From the NCBI GenBank assembly GCA_033398695.1, contig CM065806.1, positions 41,193,001 through 41,257,000 on the forward strand: 64,000 nt of DNA, written 5' to 3'. This DNA is from Orobanche coerulescens (Eukaryota > Streptophyta > Magnoliopsida > Lamiales > Orobanchaceae). Of the stretch, positions 22,560-34,380 are shown piece by piece. The position numbers and the translations under genes were made by a program. The first letter of the stretch is position 1. Each line of letters opens with the position of its first letter. A model generated the notes under the pieces. That model was not told where the DNA came from and did no database searches. It saw only the letters and a program-made list of their open reading frames with translations.

Positions 22560-25380
22560 GTTGCGGGTTTGCCGCCGGGCCGAGAGGTTGAGTTTACCGT
22601 CGATTTAGAGCCGGTGCAAAGACCTATCTCTAAGACGCCATACCGTATGGCGCCCGCCGAGATGCTTGAGTTGAAGAAACAGTTGGGAGAGTTGCTAGAC
22701 ATGGGATATATTCGACCGAGCGCTTCGCCTTGGGGCGCACCGGTCCTATTCGTAAAGAAGAAGGATGGGTCACTTCGTTTGTGTATCGACTACCGAGAGT
22801 TGAACAAAGTGACCATCAAAAACAAGTATCCGCTCCCGAGGATTGATGACTTGTTTGATCGATTGAGGGGCAACCGTGTTTTGAAGATTGATTTGAGATC
22901 GGGGTATTATCGGCTCCGAGTGAAGGATACCGATATTAGAAGACGGCCTTTCGGACGAGATACGGCCACTACGAGTTTGTGGTTATGCCTTTTGGGCTAA
23001 CTAACGCACCACGGCCGTGTTCATGCGGCTTATGAACAAAGTCTTTATCGAGTACCTCGATAAGTGTGTAGTCGCTTTTATCGACGACATCCCGATTTAC
23101 TCGAGGAGCGAGGAGGAGCATGCCGTCATTTACATATTGTGTTAGACATTTTGAGAACTCAAAGATCTTTTTGCTAAGTTCTCGAAATGTAATTTTGGCT
23201 ACGGGAGGTGATGTTTCTGGTCATGTGATCTCGGCCGAGGGTGTTCGTGTGGACCCACATAAGGTAGAGGCAGTGTTAAATTGGGCGCCGCCCAAGAACG
23301 TGAAAGAGGTCCGCAGTTTTCTGGGATTAGCCGGGTATTACCGTAGATTCGTCGAGGGGTTCTCTAAGCTCGCTCGACCGCTGACTCAGTTGTTACAGAA
23401 GTCGGAGAAGTTTGTGTGGACCGATGAGAGGCAGAATAGTTTTGAGGAGTTGAAGAAGCGGTTGACGACCGCTCCCGTGTTGGCTTTACCGAGTGGTAAT
23501 GATGGTTTCTCCGTTTATAGTGATGCTTCGGGCCAAGGGCTCGGATGCGTACTTATGCAGCACGGGAGGACGATTGCCTATGCTTCCCGTCAGTTGAAAC
23601 CGTATGAATTGAATTACCCTACGCACGATCTTGAGTTGGCCGCAGTTGTGTTTGCGTTGAAAATCTGGCGTCATTACTTGTATGGCTCGTCGTGTCAGAT
23701 TTTCACCGACCACAAGAGCCTGAAGTACATCTTCACGCAGAAGGAGCTTAATATGAGACAGAGGAGATGGTTGGAACTGATTAAGGATTACGATCTTGAG
23801 ATCCTTTATCATCCGGGCAAGGCTAATGTGGTGGCAGATGCCTTGAGCCGGAAATCGACGCTCGGACGCTTGAGTTACTTACGGCCCGATCGGGACTTCA
23901 CGAGAGTTTATGAGGTTGAGCATTGAGATCAGACCGCCAGAGAGTTCCGGCGATTGCGTACTCTTGAGATTTCTTCATCTCTGGTCGAAGACATTAAGTC
24001 GGGACAGTTAGAGGATCCGATGTTTATTCAGCTTCGAGAGAGTGTAGGAAAGGGGAAAGCCCCGGGATTCGTTATTCATGAGGACGGCGTGTTGAGATTC
24101 CGAGGTCGGTTGTGTGTTCCGAACGACTCGGAACTGAGACAGAGCATTATGCGAGAGGCTCATGCGTCACCATACTCGATCCATCCGGCTCGAGTAAGAT
24201 GTATAAAGACACGAGGAAGAATTTACGGTGGAGCGATATGAAGAAGGAGGTAGTTCGGTTTGTAGCTAAGTGTTTGACTTGTCGGCAAGTCAAGATTGAG
24301 CATCGGCCGGCCGGATTATTGAAACCGCTTCCCGTCCCGGAATGGAAGTGGGAGGACATCTCTATGGATTTTGTTACGAGTTTACCGAGGACGAAGACCA
24401 GTATGAATATGGTATGGGTGATTGTAGACCGATCGACTAAGTCGGCACATTTTCCGGGCATCAAGGATACTTGGGGTCCGTAAAAGCCGCTCGTATATTC
24501 ATCGCACAGATTGTGAGGCTTCACGGTACTCAAGTCTATTGTTTCGATCGTGACTACTGCTTTGTATCGCACTGGCAAAGCGGTGCATAAGGCGTTGGGT
24601 ACCCAATGCGTTTGAGTACCTCTTTTCATCCCCATCGATGGATAGTGGAACGCACTATCCAAACGTTCGAGGACTTGTTACGTGCTTGTGCTCGATCGAG
24701 TAGTGACCGGGAGGAACATTTACCGTGATTGAATTCGCGTACAACAACGGTTGGCACGCGTCGATTCGGATGGCACTGTATGAGGCACTTTATGGGCGGT
24801 GATGTCGATCACCGATTTGTTGGAATGAGGCGTCCGATTTAGTCGGGACCGAGCCGATGTCGTTTTAGAGACGAGGCGGAAGATAGAGTTAATTCGAGAA
24901 CGGATGTTGATCGCCCAGAGTCGGCGAAGTCGTATGCCGACATCCGTCGTCGACCCTTGGAATTCGAGGTGGGAGACCACGCTTTGTCAAGGTGTCGCCG
25001 ACGAAGGAGTTTTCCGTTTCGGGAAGAAGGGGAAGTTGAGTCCGAGATTTATTGGACCCTTCGAGATTCTCGAGCGAGTCGGTGGATTAGCATACCGTTT
25101 GGCGTTACCCCGGCCTTGAGTCATGTTCATAGCGTTTTCATGTTTCCACCGAGGAAATATGTTCCAGATCCTAGTCACGTCATCGATTATGGCGAGATTG
25201 ATATTGTCAAGATATTACTTTTGAAGAGCGTCCTCGAAAATTTTGGAGCATCGTGAGAAACGATCGAGGCATAAGACCATCCCTTTGGTCAAAGTTCGGT
25301 GGTCGAGACACGGTGTCGAGGAGGCAACTTGGGAAACCGAGGATAGCATGCGTGCTAAGTACCGGAGTTGTTTGTTTCTT
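22560..25380 (+). pseudogene. Tekay-B polyprotein: RT, RNase H, integrase, chromodomain-like end
   Basis: [39 protein letters not shown] (22690-22860), then a broken stretch holding [10 protein letters not shown] near 23080. RNase [45 protein letters not shown] (23510-23860, well preserved). Integrase: zinc-binding CLTCRQVKIEH (about 24270-24305), MDFVTSLPRT and VIVDRSTKSAHF (about 24365-24450), then a badly frameshifted core and GPFEILERVG (about 25050-25080). The chromodomain-like tail is also shifted. The order is standard for Ty3/gypsy. Breaks are mostly single-base. Confidence 0.88.
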
Positions 25381-25399
25381 AAGTTTCGGGACGAAACTT
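25381..25399 (+). other. Pre-polypurine hairpin of Tekay-B
   Basis: Same AAGTTTCG/CGAAACTT inverted repeat as at 4233-4251 and 14255-14273, followed by TTTTTAGAGGGGTAGAA before the 3' LTR. Confidence 0.7.
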
Positions 25400-25417
25400 A
25401 TTTTTAGAGGGGTAGAA

Positions 25418-27294
25418 TGTAATATCCGTACTTTTTCTTTCCCTTGTATTTTCGTTTTTGGTGTGTTTCTCGATTGTAGTGACCCTCGTGTACTTTTCAG
25501 CGTGTCCTTCTCAAACCGTTGAATTGTATTCTCGTTATTGTTCATTGTTTCAACTTTCCTCATATGAATTCGACTTTGTTAGATCACCATTAATTTTTGG
25601 TGACTCCAAAAATTATAAATCTTTGCAATATTATAGAACATCGAGTTAGCTTTCCAATGGTTCAAGCGGTGAGTCAATCGAGTCCGGACGAGAGAGTTAT
25701 GGTCGCTTTTAGTGGAAGACTGTCACTGTCGGCACCGGCCCAGAGCCTTTCGGCCGATAGGTGGGCCGATAGACTCTCTGCCGGCATTTCGTATGGGTAT
25801 CGGCCGATCACTTCCAGGAGCCTTTCGGCCGATAGGGTGGGCCGATAGACCCTCTGCCGGCATTTACGTATGGGTATCGGTTGGGCTATCGGCGACTATC
25901 GGCCGATAGTTCTCACGAGTTACTTTAAATGTGTCGTTTTGAGCGTGAGCACTCATTTCTTTTTTTTCTTCCACCGCATCGCGAGAGGGGATATAGAGGG
26001 GAGAGTTCTTCATCCGGGGTCGATTTTTCATCATTTCTTTTCGGTTGTGAGGCTCGGATAATCAATCTAACGCGAGTTCTACGGATCTTAGTTCTTGAAT
26101 CTCCAAAGGTAATGTTCTAAAACCCTACTTTTTATCGATAATTGGGGATTTTGGGGTTTTGTCCGATTCTTTCCGTTTCGTTGATGGATTCATGATGAAT
26201 ATGATTACTCTTGTTGGTATTCTTAGTTTCCTACGGATTCATGGTATATTTTCATGGTTTTGCGAAATCGAGAGGGTTTGGTTGTGGTCCTCCTCGTTGT
26301 TATTTTTGTATGAATATACATGAATCGTAGGCGGGTTTCCGGGTGTATTCCATTTCCGTAATCGTTTAGAAGTGGTTGTGATTGTGCTATTCGAATCGTT
26401 AGGTTCATTCTCGCTTTCCTCGTGGTTGTGCTTGATCCTTCGTTTAGAACCGTCGCTTTCCACCCGACCGTTCGTAGTCGTGTTTCATCTCTGTTTCTTC
26501 AAGAATGTCTCAAAGGCAAGTACTTTACATTTGTTTACATGTTCTAGTATTTGAATTATGGCTATACGTGGTTGTTGTGGGAGGATATGTGTATGTTCAC
26601 CTAGGGACGGTCCGACGGCCTCTAGGGATACGTATTGCCGTGTGTGTGCGTATCACGAACCGTGGTTGACCACCCAGGATGTCCGACGGGGCTCTGCGGG
26701 TACGGTGGCCGTGAGTCACGTACCAAGGTTAACTTTGAATTGTTTTGGTTGGAGGAAAATGTGTTTTGTGCTTGTGCATCGTAAATATTCGGAATATAAA
26801 ATGTCTTCTAAAATGATTTTGGCGCATTATTCATCCGATTAGAATGTAGTTCAAATGGATTGTACTTGCACTAGCGATTGTCGCTAACCCTTAAATGGGG
26901 AAATACTTTTGTATTTCGTATTGATCGTGGGGACAAGCGAGCACTCGAGCCGTATGAGGATGATGGGCAAGCATGATATTGTCCAAGAATGATTTTCGGT
27001 GTCATGTCCATCGGTTATTGTTATTGATGTCTGATTTTGGGATTTATGTATTATAAAAATTGGTTTAAGTACTCGAGTGCTTCTTTTGTAAAATTGTTAA
27101 TGTTGTGTTCCCGTTTTGGGGAATGGATTGTTGTTGGATCCTATTGGTCGGATTGTAGTCTTTTATTTTGAGTCGTCATTTTATTGATGATTGTTGTCGT
27201 TGGCTAAGGTCTTGTTGGTATGTTAGCCGGGTGGATTCCACAGTGTGGGGTCCACGGCGCTGTAATATGCCCTGAATGTCTTGGGGGTGTTACA
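25418..27294 (+). repeat. Tekay-B 3' LTR
   Basis: Partner of 18631-20524. Differences seen by eye are mostly single-base indels, often in short G, C or T runs (for example near 26590, 26890 and 26910), with only occasional substitutions. It ends GGGGGTGTTACA, then GATGA. Confidence 0.92.
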
Positions 27295-27299
27295 GATGA

Positions 27300-27570
27300 C
27301 ATCCTGAAGCCAGCGATCCGCTCCGACCCGATTAGCATGGGCCTGATCGGGGTTCTGGACCACCTGAGCTATAGACGCCATCTGGTTAACCATTTGCTGC
27401 ATAACAGCCGCAATACCAAGATCGGCGCGCTCCTGAGAAGAAGCATGACTGTGACGGTCGCCGGTACTGCTGGCTCCCGAAGAATGCGACGTGGCCGCCC
27501 CACCGGCTGCCCCACGTCCTCGGCCGCATCCACGACCACGACCACGACCACGGTTTCCTCCGGCATCCAT
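27300..27570 (-). pseudogene. Tekay-A gag, N-terminal part
   Basis: The ATG at 27570 (minus strand) follows a putative splice acceptor. The protein starts MDAGGNRGRGRGRG, an Arg-Gly-rich head, then a Ser-rich linker and MQQMVNQMASIAQVV, ending WLQDVI at the Tekay-B insertion. Gag forms the capsid that carries element RNA. It continues at 18625 on the minus strand. Confidence 0.85.
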
Positions 27571-27809
27571 ACTGGTGTTAAGAGATAGCAGAAGTATATT
27601 GATGATGAGTAAGGGAGGAAAAAGCAACCACGATTCGAAAAGCGAAAATACTATGCAAGAAAACAAAAGACCGAATAAGAAAACTTACGAGCACTGGAAG
27701 TACCGAGATGCTGGCAGCGGTGTGACAATGTGCAAAACAAAACACAACTAGACCCAAATAACCAACAAGCCTAGGTATCCATAAACCTAGATGCTCCGAT
27801 ACCATTTTC

Positions 27810-29814
27810 TGTAACACCCCGAGATATTCAGAGTATATTACAGCGCTGTGGGCCCCTACATGGGACCCACCAGGCTACAATCACGAAAACCCCACTCGAC
27901 CAACATCGGTTAGTGAGGACACACATTTAAATGACATGATATAAAAAGATACGTCCGGAGCAACTGGCGAAATAAGCATCACCCGACAATGTAACAATTT
28001 TAAAGTAATACAATACGGAGTTTGAAATGAAAAGCCTAAGTACTCGCGAGTACAATCTATAAGTTTATAATTGTGAGAACAACCAATTCGAAATGGACAA
28101 AAGAAATAAAAAGACCCAAATACACATGTCAACGACCCTGGCCAACGTCCTCGTACTGTCCAGGTGCCCGCTCGTCCGGATAATCATAACCTGAAATCCA
28201 TAACAAGAATTTCCCCAAAACGGGTCCCAAAAGGGGTTAGCAATTACGCTAGTACAAGTAGTCAAGGCAAACCAATCGCTTACACATTTCATAGTACATG
28301 CACCAATAACATTTCAAAACCAAAACCAGACATGTCTTTTCCGAAAACAAACAGTCACAATTAATTTGCCTAGGACCGGGACGAAGCCACGAATCCCACT
28401 CGAGGCCTCTAAGGACCCTCCCGAGATGGCCACATTCATAAAACAAATCAAGCACCACACGTCACCTAGGACCGGGACGAAGCCACGAATCCCACTCGAG
28501 GCCTCTAAGGACCCTCCCGAGCTGGCTAGCGAATCAAACTCATGAATCCAGGACGAAGCCATAGATTCCCTCGAGGCCCCGTCGGACCCTCCCGAGGTGA
28601 GTAAAGCACACACAATATACATTACTATTTCATGTTAAGCATAAAGGTTTCCAAGAATTACTTGCCTTGAGTAATTGATGACGCAACGAACGAAAAGGAT
28701 AATCACCGACGAACGCTAAAAACCAACGGAACCGAACCTAACGATTTGAAGAACATAATCACAACCAACTCTAGACGAATACGGAAATGGAATACCCCCG
28801 AGAACCTGCCTACGATTCATGTATATTCGTACAAAAACAACAACGAGGGCGGATCACAACCAAACCCTCTCGATTCCGTAAAAACCACAAAATATACCAT
28901 GAATCCGTAGGAAAGTTAATGATACTAACAATATTAATCGTATTAATCAAGAATCCACCAACAAAACGGAAAGAATCGGACAAAAACCCCAAAATCCCCA
29001 ATTATCCAAAAGGTAGGGTTCCAAGAGATATTACCTTGAAGATTCAAGTATTTAGATTCGTAAACACATGTTGGATTTATTATCCGGGCTTCACAACCGA
29101 AGAAGAATAATGAAAATCAATCCCCAATTGATGAATGATGAGAAGCTCTCCTCATCTCTCACTCTCTCTCGCGTAAATGGAAGAAGAAGAAGGAAAATGA
29201 GCTGTTCTCGCTCAAAACAACACAATTATAGAGGGTTGACCGCATTGTGTGCCGCGGCACAGCTGAGGTGTGTCGCGGCACGGGCCAAAAAATTGCTCCC
29301 AGGGTTCGGCAGTGTGCCGCGGCTCAGCCGACATGTGCCGCGGCAAGTCTGATCGGGTTTTGGCGAAAATGCCACACGAGTGTGCGCGGCCCGGTCGGGT
29401 GTGCGCGGCACCGACTTCGGCATCGTGCGCGGCACCAGACGGGTGTGCGCGGCGGCTCAGCGATGTGCGCGGCCGCCGGGCGGGTGCGCCAAGTCTGATA
29501 CCGCTCGGCCAACAACTGGAGAAATGTGTGTGCCGCGGCGCACACACCTTGTGCCGCGGCCTACACCCCCTTTGGGTCCTAAATGATGAAAATCATCCGG
29601 GAAGAGAATAAAAGCAATAGGAATCAATATTTGGGAACCAATAACACGAAATGGATCTACGGCAACCCCGAAATGGCGGTTCCACACAACAATAACGAGA
29701 ATACAGTTCAACAGATGACAAGAAGGATACACTGAAAGATACACGAGGGTCATTACGATCGAGAAATACACCAAAAATGAAAATACAAGGGAAAGAAAAA
29801 ATGCGGATATTACA
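27810..29814 (-). repeat. Tekay-A 5' LTR (right copy)
   Basis: Partner of 12267-14236. In the palindrome cluster (about 29248-29565) several consecutive units read GTGCGCGGC where the other LTR has GTGCCGCGGC, a repeated loss of one C between about 29381 and 29480. An extra palindrome-bearing stretch (CACAGCTGAGGTGTGTCGCGG) is present near 29257-29280. Confidence 0.92.
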
Positions 29815-29910
29815 GTTTTTACATTTATTTTGACTTTATTAGGTTACATATTATAAATGCATATGTTATTTTGGGAAAATAAGTATTTTTAAGTATATAT
29901 ATATATATAG

Positions 29911-30712
29911 GTTAAAGTCCAAATGGCCTCAGGTGAAGTTGAAGTTTCTCAAACAATTAAGTGGTTATCATATGGGCCTAGAAGGCAAGCACTCTCTTAT
30001 TCTGGCTATATAATAAATGGTCGTCGATTTCGCACTAAGGACACCGAAAAGTCCACTCAGAATAGTGGTGTTTCACTTGAAGCAACTACTATACGCCAAT
30101 CTGCATCAAATGACAAGGACCAATGTACTAGCAGCACAATAGGTCACTACGGAATCTTGCGTGACATTATTGTGCTAGACTATCTAGATTTTCAGATTCC
30201 TTTGTTTAAGTGCGACTGGGCAAATATTAATCATGGAGTTAAGGTTGAAGATGGATTTAGATTAGTCAACTTCGATCAATTTCAAGATCAATTTAAATGA
30301 GATCCTTTTATATTAGCAACACAAGCCTCACAAGTGTTCTATTGGAGAGAAAGCAAATCATCTCATTGGCAAGTTGTTGTGAGACCCCCACCAAGAGGTT
30401 ATCATGATTTGGATATCTATGATAATAATGATGATGAGGAGGAGGATGATGAATCGTCCTATAACCCAGTAGATCTATCTGTGCTTGATAAAACCAATGA
30501 TGACCAAGATAGTAGTTGTGCAAGAGTGGACGGTGATGGCAAATTGGTATATTTAATAAGTATTTATCTTATATCGAGTATGTTATTTCATTGCATTCGA
30601 AGTGTATTTATTTATTACAATACTTGTATCAGCATATATATAAAATTATTTGATTGGGATTCCATTGATCTAACAGGTAGAGGTGGAAGAGGAAGAAGAA
30701 GAGGAGGAATAG
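29911..30712 (+). pseudogene. TNP2-like CACTA transposase, 3' part (CACTA-1)
   Basis: After a TATATATATAG acceptor the frame continues from the exon ending at 12261 (Asp-Lys, then Val-Lys-Val). This exon is a DUF4216-type region: VSQTIKWLSYGP, YSGYIINGRRFRTKD, STQNSGVSLEA, YGILRDIIVLDY, PLFKCDWANINHGVK. A stop at 30298 interrupts it, and the following frame still reads DPFILATQASQVFYW, a conserved TNP2 motif. An acidic tail follows, and a last exon of 12 codons (30677-30712; VEVEEEEEEE, stop) closes the gene. Introns seem intact by their GT/AG borders. Confidence 0.85.
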
Positions 30713-30754
30713 GTTCTTGAGATAATTGGATATTAATTTGTCAACGTGATCGCA

Positions 30755-33035
30755 ATGGTTAATGGAATAGCACAGGTAAGACTTAGTGACATCATTGTGT
30801 TAAAAAACCTGACCTACTTTCATAATCTGCATTATAAATCAGGTCTGTTTTGTTTTTCTGCTTATAAAGTTATTTTGGAAAAACTGCTGTTTTCATAACC
30901 TGAATTCAAAGTACTAGACTATTTTAGAAAAACTGCTCTGTTTTAAAAACTGCTTTGTTTTCATAAAAAATCTGCACTATTTTTATATGTTTATGTTTTT
31001 AAATATTGTATTTACTAACTTTATACTTGATTAAAAAATTGCAAAGTTCAAAAAAGGGGAATAAGCGCTTAAGGAAGATACATTTAGCACCAATTTCGAT
31101 TTCACAACAACAAGAAAGTGAAGCCATTCGTATTTCTGAAAGAGGATCAAACCCATCTCCTGAGCAAAATTCTAATGTGCAAAGGATGCATTCTCCTCGT
31201 GTTTCTAGTGAAGTGCCTAATGAAGTCGTGATGAAGTTCCCGAAGAGCAACCAGTAGAAGAACATGAAATTTTAAGAAAGAGAAAAAGGGGGCCAACAAA
31301 GCTCATAAAAATAGGGTCAAAGGCAGATCGAGTAGAGGTGGAATTCAATGAAATAGGACAACCTATCGGTTTGCACTCTGAGTGGTTATCTTCATTATTG
31401 GGTGCTTTGGCACGAGAACTTGTACCGGTCTCTATTGATGATTGCAGGAAAGTTGGAAAAGAATTGAAGGACGATTTATGGACATATGTTAAGGTATTAT
31501 TTTTATAGCTAATTGAGGTTTAAATGTTAAAATTAAGTCAAGTTTACATATTACTTTATTTGCGATGTTATGATTTATACAGAAAAGATTCAAGGTTGAT
31601 GACTCGTACAAGAAGCTTTTTGTTCAAGTAATGGGCAATCGTTGGAGAGAGTGCAAATCAAGGCTGATAACATCTCTTAGAGATGCATCAAAATTGCCTA
31701 ATAAGGAGGCAAAATTTGCAATACTCAAACTAGATAACATAAAATCTGCCGAAGAGTGGAACCGCTTTATAGAAAAAAAGCTATCTAATGAATTTAAGGT
31801 AAATTATGTTTTTTTATATTTTTTTAAATTTCTATTTTTAAACGTATTTTAACATAAAAATGGTGTAGACGAGGAGTGAAAAGTATAAAGAGATTAGAGC
31901 AAAGAATCAAGCCCCACATACAATGAGTAGGAGAGGTATGCTCGTCTAGAGGATGATATGGTAACTTACTATATACTGAATAATACATTAGTATATACCT
32001 GTTATAGTTTTGTGTATTTCAATCTTAATAGTGTTTAATCTTCTCAGAGAAAGGAGAATCCCAAAATGCCTATAAGGAGAGAAGATGTTTGGTGTAGGGC
32101 ACACACTAAAAAGAATGGGGAAGTACCAACTACATTTATCTCCGATTGTATTGTAAGTGACATTTCAATCAAATCATACTTTAATTTATTATTGCGATTA
32201 TTTATTATCTGATACTTGCTTGTTTATTAATTTTCAAGGGTAAAATACAAGAGTTCAATTCCTCTGAACTCTCGCCTTTGACATCATTATCAATCAATGA
32301 GGATGCACTCTCTCAAGTACTCGGACCCGAGCGACATGGAAGAGTTAGAGGGATGGGATTTGGTATTACCCCATCTAAAATAGGTGTCTACATGAATAGC
32401 ACAAAAAAGGTCCAAGCACTTGAGAATCATGTTTCAGAATTGAAGGATGAAATTGGGCAGATAAAACAAGCATAGAATGAAAAGATTAAACAACTAGAGA
32501 ATGACATGGAGAAGATGAAACAACTTGTTCAGGCAAGTGTTATTATAGTCAGGCATATTGTTTTAATTAGTTATTTATAGCCTTTGCTTAAATTTTAACT
32601 TGTGTTTGTTCCTAGGGTTTGGCTTCAAAGGAGAATGCAAATTCAAACATGTCCTCTCAGTGTTTCCATAGTAATGGTTCAAAGGACAATGCGATTATGA
32701 AGACACCCCCTCCTTTTTCAAATAATGGTAGCTCTAATGTTCGTGACTGCAATGGTTTGAACTCAAGAAAATCTCCTACAAGTGTCAATGTTGAGCGTAA
32801 ATGCAAACTACTGAATTGGCGAAAGTCGATTGTTGCAGAAGCTAAAATTGCATCCACAAATCCAAATGCTATGGTGCATGGTGTTCCCCTCGGAAATGAT
32901 GATTGGAAGGTTTGGATTACGGCAGCTTTAGACCCTAGTGCTGATTTGTGGAGGCCTAACTCGGAAATGTCAGTCATCGCGGACGCAGTTGGGTCTACGG
33001 TGGCATGGCATAAAGATTTTGTATCTTTTGATTAA
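30755..33035 (+). pseudogene. Transposase_24-type (TNPA-like) gene of CACTA-1
   Basis: Putative exons: 30755-30775 (MVNGIAQ, GT donor), about 31047-31492 (KKGNKRLRKIHL, then after a frame change KRKRGPTKLIKIG, GLHSEWLSSLLGALARELVPV, DDLWTYVK), 31583-31798 (MGNRWRECKSRLITSL, EEWNRFIEKKLSNEFK), about 31869-31945, about 32049-32153 (DVWCRAHTKKNGEVP), about 32239-32533 (VLGPERHGRVRGMGFGITP, then a coiled coil) and 32617-33035 (CKLLNWRKSIVAEAKI, VHGVPLG, DAVGSTVAW). This layout fits the plant Ptta/En/Spm Transposase_24 family with a C-terminal DUF8039-like domain, the partner of TNP2 that binds subterminal repeats (family knowledge). Breaks: a frame change near 31230, a stop near 31950 and TAG at 32473. 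Confidence 0.78.
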
Positions 33036-33515
33036 ATCTGTGTTAACTACTTTTATTTTGGACTTTTTTGCTTCCTATGTTGGTTTATTGCTAGTAGACA
33101 TTTAGAACTTGATAACTTTTTCCTTTATTATTTCATAAAATTGCTGGTTATAGATGCATGCATGACCTAGTTAACTAACACCTTTTTAACTCCGCCAATG
33201 TAATTGCTATATATAGAATTTTATTGCCGGTCCCAAGCCCGGATAAAGGAGGAGGGAAAATTTTTCAACCACAAAGTTCATTCTCAGACAACTTAACTTT
33301 GGATGGCATACTGGAATTCTATAAGACTGCATGCTTTTAGCCACAGCACTGTCAAGTAAGATTCATGATTATGTTGAGTCGTCAATGCACAACGCTTTTC
33401 AGTTATAAGTTGATATTAAATTATTCTTATATACCAAAGATGCTCAGATTCTTCACCTTTTATCTTGAGCATATTAGAATTAGGAATTGAGTCGTCACTC
33501 TCCCTTATCTTGCAG

Positions 33516-34380
33516 GTGAATGGTGTTGCACAGCTTCATAGTGACATCTTAAAGGCTGAGTTGTTTTCTGATTATGTCTCAGTATGGCCTACCAAATTTC
33601 AGAACAAGACCAATGGTATAACTCCCCGCTGGTGGCTCAAATTTTGCAACCCCGAGCTTAGTGGTATTATCACTAAATGGTTAAAAACTGATCAATGGGT
33701 TAATAACCTCGACCTATTGGTGAACCTACGGCAAGTACGTATTATAATATTCCCATTCAATTATCATATTTTAGGTGGTGTCTTTTTGTTGGATGCATTA
33801 ACTATGTTTTCCCAAAGTTTCTCGACAATGCGTAACTACAAGTCGAGTGGGCGTGACTAAATTGGCAAGCAAACAACGGTTGGCAAAATATGTGCTTGAG
33901 TTCTTGGTGTTAGCATTGACCCAAATTCACTTTTCGATATCCAAATCAAACGCATCCATGAGTACAAAAGGCGGTGATGAACATTTTGGGCCTTGTTTAT
34001 AGGTACAAGAAATTGAAGGTAAGACAAATTCTTGAGTTGATAGTCATTCTTGCTGTACATGTTTCAGCGAGATCATTCTAGTCACTGCAATTCTTTCCTA
34101 TTTCCCTTAACAGTTGGTCATTGCCTTATCATTAATATTCTGTATAATCTTTAAATAAGTTCCTTTCATATAGTTGGTGTATGGTAACTTAGTTGGTAAC
34201 TTAGTATAATCACCGATGCAGGAGATGAGCCCAGAAGAACGTAAAAAGACAACACCTCGTACTATCATGGTTGGAGGAAAAGCTTTCGCAACTTATACAA
34301 ATGGTAAAAGAATGGTTAAGCTCGTAAGTGACGTTGGGGCTGTTGTGAACACTGATCCAGAAGTCAATAGCTTTTTAAAG
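33516..34380 (+). pseudogene. Captured fragment of cytosolic alpha-1,4-glucan phosphorylase
   Basis: Three consecutive exons with GT/AG introns: 33516-33734 (VNGVAQLHSDILKAELFSDY, KFQNKTNGITPR, KTDQWVNNLDLLVNLRQ), 33818-34018 (FLDN, YVLEFLG, VSIDPNSLFDIQIKRIHEYK, NILGLVYRYKKLK) and 34222-34380 (EMSPEERKKTTPRTIMVGGK, AFATYTNGKRMVKLVSDVGA, VVNTDPEVNSFLK). The sequence resembles the cytosolic (H-type) isozyme more than the plastidic one. The enzyme releases glucose-1-phosphate from glucans; this piece covers only part of the C-terminal half. The middle exon has stops and frameshifts, and the first reads PRWW where PRRW is usual. Introns are retained, so it was copied from genomic DNA, not cDNA. 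No start, promoter or remaining exons are seen. Confidence 0.88.

Larger units (their letters stand above)
18631..27294 (+). mobile_element. Tekay-B: Tekay-like Ty3/gypsy element nested in Tekay-A gag, plus strand
   Basis: The LTRs are 18631-20524 and 25418-27294 (TGTAATATCC to GTGTTACA). A perfect 5 bp duplication GATGA flanks it (18626-18630 and 27295-27299). The primer-binding site is TGGTATCAGAG at about 20530. Gag, protease, RT, RNase H, integrase and a chromodomain-like end follow in order, related to but distinct from Tekay-A. The LTR pair is very similar and differs largely by one- to three-base indels, and the coding region is broken mainly by small indels. That fits either a young element read with consensus errors or real indel decay. 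Confidence 0.93.
12267..29814 (-). mobile_element. Tekay-A: Tekay-like chromovirus (Ty3/gypsy), minus strand, with nested Tekay-B
   Basis: The LTRs are 12267-14236 (3' LTR in element sense) and 27810-29814 (5' LTR). The flanks carry a perfect 5 bp duplication GTTTT (12262-12266 and 29815-29819). The primer-binding site, read on the minus strand, is TGGTATCGGAGC just inside the 5' LTR (about 27796-27807). Coding order on the minus strand is gag, protease, RT, RNase H, integrase and chromodomain, the Ty3/gypsy chromovirus order; the C-terminal chromodomain-like end and polypurine context fit the Tekay (Del) lineage. Without Tekay-B it would be about 8.9 kb. It carries stops and frameshifts, so it is dead unless those are consensus errors. 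Confidence 0.93.

Noticed and set aside
30720..31000. A separate small gene between TNP2 and the Transposase_24-type gene
   Set aside because: Only a 21-base first exon with a good donor is supported; the rest is AT-rich intron.
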